From contig JALHET010000011.1 in assembly GCA_022839525.1 (NCBI GenBank), positions 1 through 20,794 of the forward strand: a stretch of DNA of 20,794 bases. Direction: 5' to 3'. The DNA is from Lentisphaerota bacterium (GTDB lineage: Bacteria > Verrucomicrobiota > Kiritimatiellia > RFP12 > UBA1067). The notes below the pieces were generated by a model. It saw nothing but the letters and a program-made list of their open reading frames with translations, had not been told where the DNA came from and did no database searches. Of the stretch, positions 1 to 7,672 are shown in pieces; position 1 is the stretch's first letter; each line of letters begins with the position of its first letter. A program made the translations under genes and the position numbers.

Positions 1-59
1 GCCACCATTACACTTGTCGCTGCGAGCCACTGCGTGGGCGCGACAGCCGGTTTCGAACC

Positions 60-77
60 CGATAGCGATACCGATAC
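60..77. repeat. hexamer tandem repeat CGATAS
   Basis: Three consecutive 6-bp units (CGATAG, CGATAC, CGATAC) followed by a degenerate CGGTTT. It lies in non-coding sequence upstream of secG. This is seen directly; no function is assigned. Confidence 0.7.
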
Positions 78-109
78 CGGTTTGGAGAACGTGAACGTTG
101 GCCATACCC

Positions 110-141
110 CGTACACGTGCCCGTTCACGTGCCCGTACACG
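110..141. repeat. 12-bp tandem repeat CGTWCACGTGCC
   Basis: Two full units (110-121 and 122-133) and a partial third (134-141) with consensus CGTWCACGTGCC. The two full units each contain the palindrome CACGTG. Closely related words recur in the other gene-free stretches (CGTTCACGTACACG near 13066 and CGTTCACGTGC near 18502), which suggests a repeat family spread through intergenic DNA rather than a gene-specific operator. Confidence 0.75.
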
Positions 142-192
142 ATGACTCTTCCCCCCTGTCACTAACCGATTGCACCGGGCGGATTTTTGCGG

Positions 193-222
193 TTGCGAAA
201 GCGGCTCCCTTTCTGCTATAAA
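193..222 (+). promoter_or_regulatory. putative secG promoter
   Basis: The -35-like TTGCGA is at 193-198 and the -10-like TATAAA at 217-222, with an 18-bp spacer. Each matches the sigma-70 consensus at 4 and 5 of 6 positions. Transcription would start near 229, giving a leader of about 47 nt before the secG start codon. Confidence 0.5.
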
Positions 223-235
223 GGTTCCTCTTTTT

Positions 236-256
236 ACCGCCTATGCGTTAGGCGGT
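236..256 (+). promoter_or_regulatory. leader hairpin upstream of secG
   Basis: A perfect 7-bp inverted repeat (ACCGCCT and AGGCGGT) with a 7-nt loop lies between the predicted transcription start and the ribosome binding site. No U-tract follows, so it is not an intrinsic terminator. It could influence mRNA stability or translation. Confidence 0.5.
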
Positions 257-275
257 CGCGAACGGAGTGTGTATC

Positions 276-647
276 ATGCAGATCCTGATCAGCTTTTTGT
301 ATGTCATCGAAGTGCTTGTGTGTTTCCTGTTGGGCGGCGTGATCCTGCTGCAGAAACCGAAAGACGGCGGACTCGGCGTCAGTTTCGGAGGCGGCATGGG
401 CGAAGCGCTCTTCGGCGCGCAGATGGGCAACGTGCTGACCAAGGCCACCATCATCCTCGGCACCGTCTTTCTGCTCAACACACTCGCCCTCTCCCGCCTG
501 ACCTCCCACTCTGGATCCTCCGTGATGGAGGGGGTCAAGACTCCGGCACCGGCGGCCCATCAGGCGTTGCCGTTCTCGCAACAGTCCACCCTGCCGGCTC
601 CCGCCGCACCGGCGGCGCCCACAGCACCGGCTCCCGCCGCGAAGTAA
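276..647 (+). CDS. secG: preprotein translocase subunit SecG
   Basis: Small inner-membrane subunit of the SecYEG channel; in the known family it assists SecA-driven protein export. The 123-residue product has two hydrophobic segments (about 3-24 and 57-74). Between them is the diagnostic loop with LLQKPKDGGLG, the FGGGMGEALFG stretch and a G-N-x-L-T-K-x-T segment, all typical of SecG. The C-terminal 40 residues are an Ala/Pro-rich tail, a common low-complexity extension. The start is ATG 276, because GGAG at 264-267 sits 8 nt upstream; an in-frame GTG at 267 overlaps that ribosome binding site. The gene converges on the SEDS gene, with 23 bp between the stop codons. No clear terminator is visible between them. 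Confidence 0.93.
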   Translation: MQILISFLYVIEVLVCFLLGGVILLQKPKDGGLGVSFGGGMGEALFGAQMGNVLTKATIILGTVFLLNTLALSRLTSHSGSSVMEGVKTPAPAAHQALPFSQQSTLPAPAAPAAPTAPAPAAK

Positions 648-670
648 CGCTGCGCAGACGCGCCCCGGCG

Positions 671-1948
671 TCATTTGCGGTCGGAAAGCCCGGCGATCAT
701 CCCCGCCATGAAGAGCGTGGTGACGAGGCTGCTACCGCCATGACTGATGAGCGGCAGCGTGATGCCGGTCAGGGGCAAAGCCTTGGTGACACCCGCCACA
801 TTCAGAAGCGTCTGCACGGCCAGCGAGCCCGTCAGCCCCACGCACAGCAACCGCTCGAACGGCGTGCGCGCCGCGCCCGCCACGCGAAACCCGCGCGAGA
901 AAAGCGCGGCGTACACCATCAGCAACAGGCCGCACCCCACCAGCCCGATCTCCTCCGCCAGAGCCGCATACACGAAATCGGAGGTCACAATCGGCACCGT
1001 CTGCGGCACGCCCGCGCCGAGTCCCGCGCCCCATAAGCCGCCCGAATACATCGCCGAGAGCGCCTGAAGGATTTGCCACCCCTTGCCGGTCGGGTCGGCA
1101 AACGGATCGAGCCAGACGTCAAACCGCGCTTGGGCATGGGCGGATATGAAGCGCACACCGAATCCCGCCGCGGCCACCGCCGCCAACCCGATGGCGAGAT
1201 AGCCCGTACTGCGCGCGATGGCGAAAAGCATCACGATCAGGATCGCGTTCAGCAACACCATCAGACCCAAATCTTTCAAGGCAATGGTCAGCAGCATCGG
1301 CACGCTCCACAGGAACACCAACCCCAGCAGTGTCCCAAACGGCGGCACCGGCATTCCCGCCTGCGTTTCCGAGAACGCCTTCTGTCTCCGACTCAAATAG
1401 ACCGCCAGAAAAAACACCAGCAGCGGCTTCACAACCTCAGACGGGTTCATGTTGCCCGCTGTGTACATTCCGCCGCGATACCGCTTCCCCAGCACCAGCA
1501 GCGCCGCCAAGGCGGCCAGCGCAGCGAGATAGGCCAGCCAGCCAGCCCCCGTCAGCCAGACGCCGCGCCCCTTGCCCGTCAGCGAGACCCCAAGCGCAAA
1601 GGCCGCCAGTCCCAACGGCAACGGCACCAACGCCAAAGGCGCGGCCAGCCCCTGCGCAAAACTGCCCATGCGGAACTGCACGACCAGCCCCATGCCGCAG
1701 AGGAGAAAAACGGCGCCGACCACCCCAGCGTCACCCTTCCAGCCGATCAGCTTCAGCCAGACCAGCACCACCGGCACCCCCACGGCGTAAACGCCCAACG
1801 GGATCAACTGCTCCCACGGCACCACCGGCGCGTTGCTCAGTTTCACCCCGAGCACCGACAGGCAGGCGCACGACACGGCGAGGACGGAGATCAGAAAAAG
1901 CCCCGCCGCCGCACCGACCGGAGTGATGGTTGAATCCCGCCTGCTCAT
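671..1948 (-). CDS. SEDS-family peptidoglycan glycosyltransferase (RodA/FtsW/SpoVE)
   Basis: A polytopic membrane protein of 425 residues that, by family, polymerises lipid II into glycan strands together with a class B PBP. Conserved blocks are visible in order: NPSEVVK (168-174), KDLG (225-228), WLDPFADP (279-286), WQILQALSA (291-299), SDFVYAALAEEIG (323-335) and LPLISHGGSS (398-407). About ten hydrophobic segments fit the SEDS fold. The ATG overlaps the stop of the upstream PBP gene (ATGA, 4 bp), so translation is probably coupled; GGAG lies 8 nt upstream. Pairing with the adjacent PBP makes them a likely cognate pair. RodA and FtsW cannot be separated from sequence alone. The absence of nearby ftsQAZ or mur genes mildly favours a RodA-like elongation role. 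Confidence 0.92.
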   Translation of the reverse strand: MSRRDSTITPVGAAAGLFLISVLAVSCACLSVLGVKLSNAPVVPWEQLIPLGVYAVGVPVVLVWLKLIGWKGDAGVVGAVFLLCGMGLVVQFRMGSFAQGLAAPLALVPLPLGLAAFALGVSLTGKGRGVWLTGAGWLAYLAALAALAALLVLGKRYRGGMYTAGNMNPSEVVKPLLVFFLAVYLSRRQKAFSETQAGMPVPPFGTLLGLVFLWSVPMLLTIALKDLGLMVLLNAILIVMLFAIARSTGYLAIGLAAVAAAGFGVRFISAHAQARFDVWLDPFADPTGKGWQILQALSAMYSGGLWGAGLGAGVPQTVPIVTSDFVYAALAEEIGLVGCGLLLMVYAALFSRGFRVAGAARTPFERLLCVGLTGSLAVQTLLNVAGVTKALPLTGITLPLISHGGSSLVTTLFMAGMIAGLSDRK

Positions 1949-3516
1949 TTCCGTTTCTCCCCGGCCAGGCGGACATACCCCAGCCGATCCGCCTCCTCAA
2001 GCAGCGCACGCGCCACCGGCAAAGCGGCCTTTGCGCCAAAACCGCCCCGTTCGACCAGCACGGTCACCACAATGCCCGGACGCTTGTGCGGGGCGAAACA
2101 GGTGAACCACGCATGGTCTTCGCCCCCCGGAACCTGCGCCGTGCCGGTCTTGCCGCAAACCTCCAGCCCCGGCACATCCGCCGCCCTGCCCGTTCCCGAA
2201 CGCACCACCTTGCGCAACATTCCCCCGAGCTGCTTCGCCGTCTCGGGCATGAACAGAACCCCCACCTTCTCGACCGGCTCGTCCGCACGCAACCGGGGAC
2301 GCACCATCTCGCCGCCGGCCGCAACCGCCGCCGTAAAGCATGCGACATGCAACGGCGTCACCAGCATCTCGCCCTGGCCGATCGCCAACACGGCGAGCTT
2401 CCGTTTCCGGGTAACCTCAGGCGCGTGGCCGCATGAGGTTTTCAGTTTGCCGGCAGGCGCATCCAAATAAACCAACGCCTCGTTGATACGGGCACGCGCT
2501 ATCATACGGTTGAACGCAGGCGCGCCGCACCCCACGCCCAACTGCGCAAAATAGACGTTTGAAGAGTGCGTCATCGCCGCTTCGAGATTCAGGCGCCCCC
2601 ATCCCGGCCACACCGCGCCCTTGCGCGCATAGGCATAGTATTCGCTGTCGCGGATCGGCGGCGTGTTCGGCCCGGCGATATATCCCATCCCGGGGCAGGC
2701 GTAAACGGGCGACAACCCTTTCTCAAGCGCCATGCCCGCGATCAGGATCTTGAACGTTGAGCCGGGCGGATAACGCCCCTGCGTCGCACGGTTGAAAACC
2801 GGCGAGTTCTCGTCATCCTCCACCGCAGGCCGGGGGTTGAGCGGATCGAAGCCGGGCGAGCTGACCAGCGCCAACAACGCGCCGCTGCGAGGATCCATCA
2901 CGACCACCGCCCCCTTACGCCCCTCCAGCAGGTCATAAGCCTTCGCCTGCAATCCCGCGTCAAGCGTCAGGGTCACCGCCGCCCCCTCTGCGGCCCGCAC
3001 CGCGAACAGGCTCTGGCCGGGGAAATCCTCTTTCGTCTCGGCGGGGTACCCGCTCAGCTCGGGATCGCAAACGCGCTCGACCGCCGTGATGCCGAACCGG
3101 GAATGGAAATACCCCACCGGGTGCACGGCCGCCTCGCCCAACGGATAACGCCGCCCCCAGACATCGCCCGGCACGGGCGCGGCCAGCACCAGACCCCGCC
3201 GGTCAAGGATCGGGCCGCGCATCACCTGCGTCTCGGCCGCGCGGGGACGTTTGTTATACCGCCGCATGAACTTCACGAAATCCGGCTTGGCGAACCCCGA
3301 CAGTTGCCAAGTGGCCTGATACGCCAGAACCGCGGCAAGCGCGGCTGTCACAGTCACGCGCAGCAAACCGTAAGTGACCTTGCCCGGCCGCGCCCGGGGC
3401 GCGAACAGCACAGCCAAAGAGGCGACCGTGAAAAACGCCAAGAACGTAACCTTGAGAAACCGGAAAAAATCCCGGCCCTGCGCCCCATTCAGAAATTCCA
3501 CCACGGTTTCGAGCAT
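1945..3516 (-). CDS. class B penicillin-binding protein (PBP2/FtsI-type transpeptidase)
   Basis: DD-transpeptidase that cross-links peptidoglycan outside the inner membrane. With ATG 3516 as start the product has 523 residues. Catalytic motifs are S253-T-F-K256 (SxxK, in PPGSTFK), S318-S-N320 (SxN) and K456-T-G458 (KTG). The RGPILDRRGLVLA motif near residues 100-112 is the usual class B pedestal hallmark. The N-terminus shows two hydrophobic segments (about 18-39 and 47-70) separated by a basic APRARPGK loop, whereas class B PBPs normally have one. The protein is also shorter than E. coli PBP2. ATG 3516 is preferred over GTG 3522 because GGAG is placed 5 nt before the ATG and abuts the GTG. 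It overlaps the SEDS gene by 4 bp. Confidence 0.93.
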   Translation of the reverse strand: MLETVVEFLNGAQGRDFFRFLKVTFLAFFTVASLAVLFAPRARPGKVTYGLLRVTVTAALAAVLAYQATWQLSGFAKPDFVKFMRRYNKRPRAAETQVMRGPILDRRGLVLAAPVPGDVWGRRYPLGEAAVHPVGYFHSRFGITAVERVCDPELSGYPAETKEDFPGQSLFAVRAAEGAAVTLTLDAGLQAKAYDLLEGRKGAVVVMDPRSGALLALVSSPGFDPLNPRPAVEDDENSPVFNRATQGRYPPGSTFKILIAGMALEKGLSPVYACPGMGYIAGPNTPPIRDSEYYAYARKGAVWPGWGRLNLEAAMTHSSNVYFAQLGVGCGAPAFNRMIARARINEALVYLDAPAGKLKTSCGHAPEVTRKRKLAVLAIGQGEMLVTPLHVACFTAAVAAGGEMVRPRLRADEPVEKVGVLFMPETAKQLGGMLRKVVRSGTGRAADVPGLEVCGKTGTAQVPGGEDHAWFTCFAPHKRPGIVVTVLVERGGFGAKAALPVARALLEEADRLGYVRLAGEKRK

Positions 3517-3540
3517 CGTCACTCCGGAAAAGCGATGCGC

Positions 3541-5382
3541 CTACAGAGTTTCCGCAAGATGCGCGGAGAGCCCCGCCACCAGCTCCCCGCTCAACACGAA
3601 CAGCACATCAAGCCCGCGCACCATCGCATACCGTTTGCCGAACCCCGCTTCCCTGCCGACCAGAACCGTCTTGCGGACGGTGTCCGCCGCATCCACATCA
3701 ACGCTCACCTCCAGCCAAGGCACGCGCAACCCGTATGCGTCCTGGTCGCCGGCTGTCAGCCCCAGTTTCTCAATCCGCTCCGCCTTGAGCGCCTCCAGAA
3801 GCGCAATCAGCGCGGAAAGGCGCTCCGGCACCAGACGTCCCGGCACACCTTCGCCCAATCGCCAGACAGCGTCCTTGGCCTCCCGCTCCACCGCTTCGAA
3901 GCTCCCGTCTTCCCTTCTGAGGGTGATCCGCCTCAAACGCTCCGCCTGCAGCGCCAACACCGTTTTGTCACGCAATCCCAGCAGGCCGGCGCCGCTGACC
4001 AAGGCGGGCGGCACATTGCTGCCCGCCACGCGGAAGACCGTCGGCGCATTCGTGAACGTCACCCGCAAGAAATTGCCCTCATGATCATCCGGCGCGATCA
4101 TCAGCCGCGTTTCGCCCTGATCCGTGAAAAGCTCCACATAGCTGACCGGGAAACCCGCCCCGCTGTCTGTACGCGGCGGCCCGCCGGCGCTGCTGTCCTC
4201 CACCGATTCGGCGTCCAGCCGCAATATCCCTTCTACCGTGTCCTTCACCACCGCCTGATCGGCCACATCCGAAACCGGAGCCTCCAACCGCCACAAGGAA
4301 TTGGTCTGCGTCAACACGTACAACAGGTCGCCGGAATAAATATGAAGACGCCTGACGCGCCCCGGCAAATCGGAAAACAACCGCGTATCACGCAACTCGG
4401 AGGGCTGCAGGCGGAAAACGTCCGCCACGCTATTCGAAACCGCCCCGATCGCGCCCCCCCCCTGAAGCAAAATGTAGCTCTGATCCGCACTCCCGTCCAG
4501 CGGGCGTCCGAACACGATCTTTGCGGGAGGAACGGTTCCCGTTTCCTGCAACTGGATCTGCATCCCGGTGTCTGCCCCGAACCCGTACAGTTCCATCCGC
4601 GTCCGGAGTGCCGATTCAGACTCCGCGACATCCATCACATTCGAGACCGTCGGCCAAACAAACTGTGTGACGCGGGCGCCGTACAGGGTGTCGAGCAGAA
4701 CCTCCACCTTGGCGTCCGAGGCCGGCGCTGACACGGGCTGAACCAGCCTCCACGTCCCGGTTTCCTTCGAAAGCTTGACGAACGGCTTTCCCGGCACGCG
4801 CAGTTCCAGCGACCGCAACTGCGCGCGGTTCCCGTGAACCAGCCTGCGGGAACGGAGATCGTCCGCCGTCCGCGGCAACAACCGGTACAGTCCGGAGGGC
4901 ACAGCCAGAATCTGTTCGAGCCCGTTCATCCGCACGTAGACTTCTGAGCCAAGCGGCGCCAACCCGCCGAAGAGGAACTCGTCGCGCTGCTGCGCGCCGC
5001 TCAGCACGACGTGCGCGTTCGCCACCGCCAAGCCGAAATCTTTGAGCGACAACTCGCGCCGGCGCAATTCCTGGAAACTGAGCGCGTCTGTCACGCGGGC
5101 GGACTCGAACGCATCCAGCAAACGCGCCACCGCACCCTGATCCACCCGCGCCGGGAAAGGCGCCTCCATCTCCCAGCACCCCTCCCGCCTGACCAACCCG
5201 ATCCGCGCGTCGCCGCGCTCCACCGTCAGCCGGTCAACCCCCTCCAACACGTGTTCAACCAACACGGCCTTGGCCTTGTCGGCAGCCGGGAAGAAACGCA
5301 GCCGCCGCTGCACCCCCCACAAGAGAAGGGAACAAACCGCAATGCCGGACAACAGAAAACATATGACCCGACGATTACCCAT
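3541..5382 (-). CDS. DUF4340 repeat protein, membrane-anchored
   Basis: 613 residues with one N-terminal membrane segment (about 6-24) and a large, presumably periplasmic, remainder. It matches DUF4340, a family usually found beside GldG-type ABC auxiliary proteins and of unknown biochemical role. The core unit (beta strands, then W-x-(M/L/V)-x-x-P, then an acidic helix with V-x-x-L-L) recurs four times, around W70, W211, W364 and W507, a spacing of about 145 residues. Units 1 and 2 are the clearest. The gene starts 9 bp after the GldG-like gene stops and ends 24 bp before the PBP start, so it sits inside the envelope operon. A run of nine G (coding strand, 4454-4462) encodes part of a Gly stretch and could be prone to slippage. 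Confidence 0.8.
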   Translation of the reverse strand: MGNRRVICFLLSGIAVCSLLLWGVQRRLRFFPAADKAKAVLVEHVLEGVDRLTVERGDARIGLVRREGCWEMEAPFPARVDQGAVARLLDAFESARVTDALSFQELRRRELSLKDFGLAVANAHVVLSGAQQRDEFLFGGLAPLGSEVYVRMNGLEQILAVPSGLYRLLPRTADDLRSRRLVHGNRAQLRSLELRVPGKPFVKLSKETGTWRLVQPVSAPASDAKVEVLLDTLYGARVTQFVWPTVSNVMDVAESESALRTRMELYGFGADTGMQIQLQETGTVPPAKIVFGRPLDGSADQSYILLQGGGAIGAVSNSVADVFRLQPSELRDTRLFSDLPGRVRRLHIYSGDLLYVLTQTNSLWRLEAPVSDVADQAVVKDTVEGILRLDAESVEDSSAGGPPRTDSGAGFPVSYVELFTDQGETRLMIAPDDHEGNFLRVTFTNAPTVFRVAGSNVPPALVSGAGLLGLRDKTVLALQAERLRRITLRREDGSFEAVEREAKDAVWRLGEGVPGRLVPERLSALIALLEALKAERIEKLGLTAGDQDAYGLRVPWLEVSVDVDAADTVRKTVLVGREAGFGKRYAMVRGLDVLFVLSGELVAGLSAHLAETL

Positions 5383-5391
5383 ATCCGTCTC

Positions 5392-6903
5392 TCACCGCCG
5401 CATGCGCAACGACATCACGACATACACCAGAAACACGCAGGTTGGCACGCCAACCGCCGCCCAAAACATAAACACCAACCACTGCCGCCGCGCGAAACCC
5501 GTCACCAGCGTGGCGTCCCCGCCCAACGACGGCGCCGTCCCCACGTCAATCCCAGCCAGCCACGAGACCGCATTCATGAACAGGTCGCGGTTGGCGTTCG
5601 CCCGCGCCGACAATGTCCCGTTCATCACAAAGTCGGTCTCCCCGATCACACACAGGCGCGTGGGCTTGAACGCCACATCCTTGGCCACATTCCCCCCCCG
5701 CTCGGAAACCGCCGCCACCGCCACAGGTCCGCGCAACTCGCTTTGCGCGTCAAACTGCCGGGGGAACACTTCGGGATGCAACTCGCCCCACCCGTCCTTT
5801 CCCGTCTGCGCCAACAAGGTCACCTGCGGACGGTCCGCGCCCGCCATCACCGCCGGATCCGTAACCGCCTCCAGGCAACTCGCCAGGCCGAACACCACCG
5901 AGGCGTTGCCCAGATTACGCGTGACCGCATGATCCGCAAACTCTGTGACGACCACCTCCGCACCGGAAAGCGTCCGGGGGCTCGCCGCGATAAACGGCGT
6001 CAGGCGGATGCCCCACTTCTCAAGCACAGGCTCCAGCCCCGTCTTCACACCGGGGGAAACCAGATAGAGCAGCCGCCCGCCGCGCTGCAGATACGCCTCA
6101 ACCAGACGGATCTCCTCAACCGCCAGCGCCTGCCGTGCCCCCGCGATCACCATCATGCGGCTGTCCTCCGGCACTTGGGCGAGTCCCGGCAGCGACAACC
6201 CGCGCAGTTCGAACCCGTCACGCTTCATCTCGCGCGCGATGTCGGAAAAACCGCGCAGCTCATCATAATCGTCGAAACGCACCTCGCCGTGCCCCTGCAC
6301 CCAGTCCACTGCCAAACGCTCGTACGGCAGCGTCAACCGCGCGATCGCCGCCGCGCACATGCGCTCGCCGCGGAACACGCCCAACCCCGCCGCCCCCTGC
6401 ACCCGCGAGCCCTGGGGCTCCCGCGTCTGCAGCGGCGAACCCGGCGTCACCATCTCGTCCAACGGCACCACAATGCGCCGCCGCTGCCGTTCAAACAGCA
6501 GCGCGTTCTCGGGCACACCCCACGCCGCAAGCTGACCGGCCCGCGCCAAATCCCACCGCGGATCGACATACTCGACAACGATCTCTGCCCCGGCCACGCT
6601 GTGCGACGTGCGGCGGAGCCCCTGCAGCAGGCGCGAGACCGGGCGGAACATCGGATGGCGGCGGTCCATGAAACAGGCGATCCGGATCGTCCCCTGGGTG
6701 TCAGCCAACACATCGCGCGTCCGCTCGGACACCACGCGCACCTTGCCCACCGGCACTTCCCACACAAGGTTCAGGCGATACGCCAACGCCACCACGAAAA
6801 AGGTCAGCACCGCGCCCAGCCCGATGGCCAGCAGCGACGAGGCTTTCAGCGCGCGCCGCCCCGCCGGCCGAGCCGTCAGTTTTTTATGTTTCGCCTTCCT
6901 CAC
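5392..6903 (-). CDS. GldG-like ABC transporter auxiliary protein
   Basis: 503-residue protein with a membrane segment at about 24-43, a large extracytoplasmic region and a C-terminal membrane segment (about 478-498). This is the layout of GldG/ABC_transp_aux proteins. The first part reads like the family: a VSERTRDVLAD start, then an IACFMD strand, and a PEDSRMMVIAG-type segment followed by EEIRLVEAYLQRGGRLLYLV. Known relatives work with GldA/GldF-type ABC subunits in gliding motility, and broader homologues have unknown roles. The start is GTG 6903, with GGGA about 8 nt upstream; no better ATG exists in frame. It lies 25 bp after the permease and 9 bp before DUF4340. No other gliding genes are visible, so a motility role should not be assumed. 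Confidence 0.82.
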   Translation of the reverse strand: MRKAKHKKLTARPAGRRALKASSLLAIGLGAVLTFFVVALAYRLNLVWEVPVGKVRVVSERTRDVLADTQGTIRIACFMDRRHPMFRPVSRLLQGLRRTSHSVAGAEIVVEYVDPRWDLARAGQLAAWGVPENALLFERQRRRIVVPLDEMVTPGSPLQTREPQGSRVQGAAGLGVFRGERMCAAAIARLTLPYERLAVDWVQGHGEVRFDDYDELRGFSDIAREMKRDGFELRGLSLPGLAQVPEDSRMMVIAGARQALAVEEIRLVEAYLQRGGRLLYLVSPGVKTGLEPVLEKWGIRLTPFIAASPRTLSGAEVVVTEFADHAVTRNLGNASVVFGLASCLEAVTDPAVMAGADRPQVTLLAQTGKDGWGELHPEVFPRQFDAQSELRGPVAVAAVSERGGNVAKDVAFKPTRLCVIGETDFVMNGTLSARANANRDLFMNAVSWLAGIDVGTAPSLGGDATLVTGFARRQWLVFMFWAAVGVPTCVFLVYVVMSLRMRR

Positions 6904-6928
6904 ATCATCATCCCGTTTCTGTGGCGCG

Positions 6929-7672
6929 TTAACCCCTCAGGCGCAAACACGCCAGCAGCTTGGAACATCCGAACAGGAAAAACAGGCTCACCGCCACATA
7001 CAGCACGATCACCGCCGTCGAAAAGAGTCCCGTCGAGAAATCGTACACATGCGCCAGCAGCGGCATCCACGCCACTTCCGCGCGCACCGACGGGATCCAT
7101 GCCAGAATGGCCGCATAGACCACCACCGGCATTCCGCTGCACAAAACCAGCGAACTCACCGCCGCGGCTGCCTGATTGCGGAACAGCACGGAGATCATCG
7201 TTCCCGCCGCACACCACGCCGACGCCTGCAGAAAGAGAATGAGAAATGTCGCCGCGAACGCGGGCACGCGCACCGTCCCCTGGACAGGCACCGAAAGCGC
7301 CGGCAGGATCAGCATCGGCACGACGGCCGAAACGGCCAGCGCGCCCCCCATAACCGTCAGCGCCGACAAGAATTTCCCGATCACCAGATCGCGCTCGCGG
7401 AGCGGTGCGGCCATCAGCAGGTCGATCATTCCCGTCGCGCGCTCTTCCGCAAAAAGCCGCATCGTCAGCACCGCACTCAAGATCGGCAGCCAGGGCGCAA
7501 TGGATAGACCCCAGATGCTCTGCACCTGCAACACGCTCCCCTCGTTCCGCCGCAGCATCATCGCGAACGTCCATCCGCTGGCCGCCAGAAACGCCGCAAC
7601 GGGAACCCCGCACGAGAACGCCCCCCGGAACGCGCGCACTTCACGCAACCAGATTACCCGAATGGCTGTCAT
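6929..7672 (-). CDS. ABC-2 type transporter permease (GldF-like)
   Basis: 247-residue integral membrane protein with about six hydrophobic segments. After the first two comes the loop F-A-E-E-R-A-T-G-M-I-D-L-L-M-A-A-P, followed by IGKF. This matches the cytoplasmic coupling motif of ABC-2 permeases (EE-x-x-G-T-x-E-x-L-x-x-x-P). It would form the channel or mechanical element paired with the ATPase encoded just upstream. The start ATG at 7672 overlaps the ATPase stop (ATGA), indicating coupled translation; reading further upstream would overlap the ATPase by more than 130 bp without cause. Substrate and direction cannot be read from sequence. Gene order ATPase-permease-GldG matches known GldA-GldF-GldG arrangements. 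Confidence 0.88.
   Translation of the reverse strand: MTAIRVIWLREVRAFRGAFSCGVPVAAFLAASGWTFAMMLRRNEGSVLQVQSIWGLSIAPWLPILSAVLTMRLFAEERATGMIDLLMAAPLRERDLVIGKFLSALTVMGGALAVSAVVPMLILPALSVPVQGTVRVPAFAATFLILFLQASAWCAAGTMISVLFRNQAAAAVSSLVLCSGMPVVVYAAILAWIPSVRAEVAWMPLLAHVYDFSTGLFSTAVIVLYVAVSLFFLFGCSKLLACLRLRG

Noticed and set aside
49..60. GGTTTCGAACCC resembling a tRNA T-arm
   Set aside because: The flanking bases do not form a 5-bp T-stem on either strand, and no acceptor, D or anticodon arm could be fitted.
647..671. Bidirectional terminator between secG and the SEDS gene
   Set aside because: The 23-bp gap contains no convincing stem followed by a T-run on either strand.
3103..4731. Plus-strand open frame (542 codons)
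   Set aside because: Antisense across the PBP and DUF4340 genes; composition is that of a shadow frame and no motif is visible.
5011..7242. Long plus-strand open frame (743 codons)
   Set aside because: Antisense to the GldG-like, DUF4340 and permease genes. It is rich in His/Arg/Gln/Pro, with no domain pattern and no ribosome binding site.
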